NCBI GenBank assembly: GCA_029237695.1
Contig: CM055266.1
Span: forward strand, 109,075,370 to 109,139,369
Source of the DNA: Conchocele bisecta
Lineage: Eukaryota > Mollusca > Bivalvia > Lucinida > Thyasiridae
DNA: 64,000 bases
Reading direction: 5' to 3'
This document shows, in pieces, positions 63,690-64,000 of the stretch (positions within the stretch are counted from its first letter, which is position 1; each line of letters opens with the position of its first letter). The position numbers and the translations under genes were made by a program. The notes below the pieces were generated by a model. It saw nothing but the letters and a program-made list of their open reading frames with translations. It ran no database searches and was not told the DNA's origin.

Positions 63690-64000
63690 ATACCATTTGG
63701 TATAAATGTTTCATGTATCCTATTGTAGACTAAAATTATTGGGTGTAGACAAGTCTACAAACACGCCCATCCGGGAATCTGTCATGATTTATTGACATAT
63801 CTATTGAAATCTACTGGCCAAATATCATGATATTACCTGATAATCAATTCGTGTAGTAAATAAAGTATGTAATTACACTCGGATGTCACGTCTAAGAATA
63901 TAAGTGTACCAAATCCTGGTATAAAGTCACGATGAGCTTTTTCGCGTTGATATACACCATTAGACATTTGCGTCAATAATAGAAGTCTAATATGGCCGCC
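63690..64000. other. No feature recognised
   Basis: About 300 bp of non-repetitive AT-rich DNA to the window edge. Confidence 0.4.

Overview
The window is eukaryotic nuclear DNA, most likely from a marine invertebrate and probably a bivalve mollusc. The evidence is an intron-containing host gene, a non-LTR retrotransposon, Tc1/mariner copies, tRNA-derived SINEs, many MITEs and satellites, and a palindromic repeat (aacagtgtagat... / ...atctgcactgtt) that I associate with bivalve genomes. The species assignment is inference.

Host gene: three coding exons of an alpha/beta-hydrolase closely resembling MEST (PEG1) lie on the minus strand at 26310-26166, 25591-25512 and 2153-2076. Splice sites and codon phases match. 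Intron 2 is about 23.4 kb and holds a nested set of insertions: a LINE (minus strand, about 24.65 kb down to 2.89 kb) is split by a complete 17.4-kb Maverick/Polinton (4755-22175, 6-bp target duplication TGTTTA) and, only 10 bp away, by a Tc1-like transposon (22194-23720, TA duplication).

Polinton copies: a second, related copy (40511-57709) sits about 18 kb to the right in unrelated flanking DNA. It has lost its right end, including the polymerase N-terminus and right TIR. Shared gene order from the left TIR is: zinc-ribbon-like small protein (+), 115-aa protein (+), a structured non-coding block with Pol III-like boxes, two-TM protein (-), repeat-rich fibre with C-terminal knob (-), penton-like minor capsid (-), large membrane-anchored virion protein (+), coiled-coil/TM protein (-), major capsid protein (+), packaging ATPase (+), small TM protein (+), conserved helical protein (+), basic/TM protein (+), 77-aa membrane protein (+), 143-aa membrane protein (+), 116-aa protein (+), retroviral-type integrase (+), and protein-primed DNA polymerase B with OTU-like N-terminus (-). 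Both copies carry frameshifts and deletions in replication and capsid genes, mostly at different places, so both look like dead virus-like elements that decayed independently.

Between and around the Polintons: MITEs in the MEST introns (25.2-26.0 kb), a foldback minisatellite (26.8-27.1 kb), a roughly 4.8-kb hAT-like non-autonomous element with an 8-bp duplication (27261-32030) holding a second Tc1 copy, a 3.1-kb satellite packed with AGGTCA half-sites (32.2-35.2 kb), a three-unit tandem repeat (35.3-36.4 kb), a Helitron-type protein remnant (36.5-38.5 kb), a MITE carrying a tRNA-derived SINE (39.97-40.5 kb), a broken nuclease-like/CXC gene (57.7-58.7 kb) and a 68-bp minisatellite (about 60.1-63.7 kb).

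Most notable: the Polinton ends are about 105-bp hairpin-forming palindromes, and both copies share a hairpin plus tRNA-like A/B-box block ending in T runs that could be a virus-encoded Pol III RNA.
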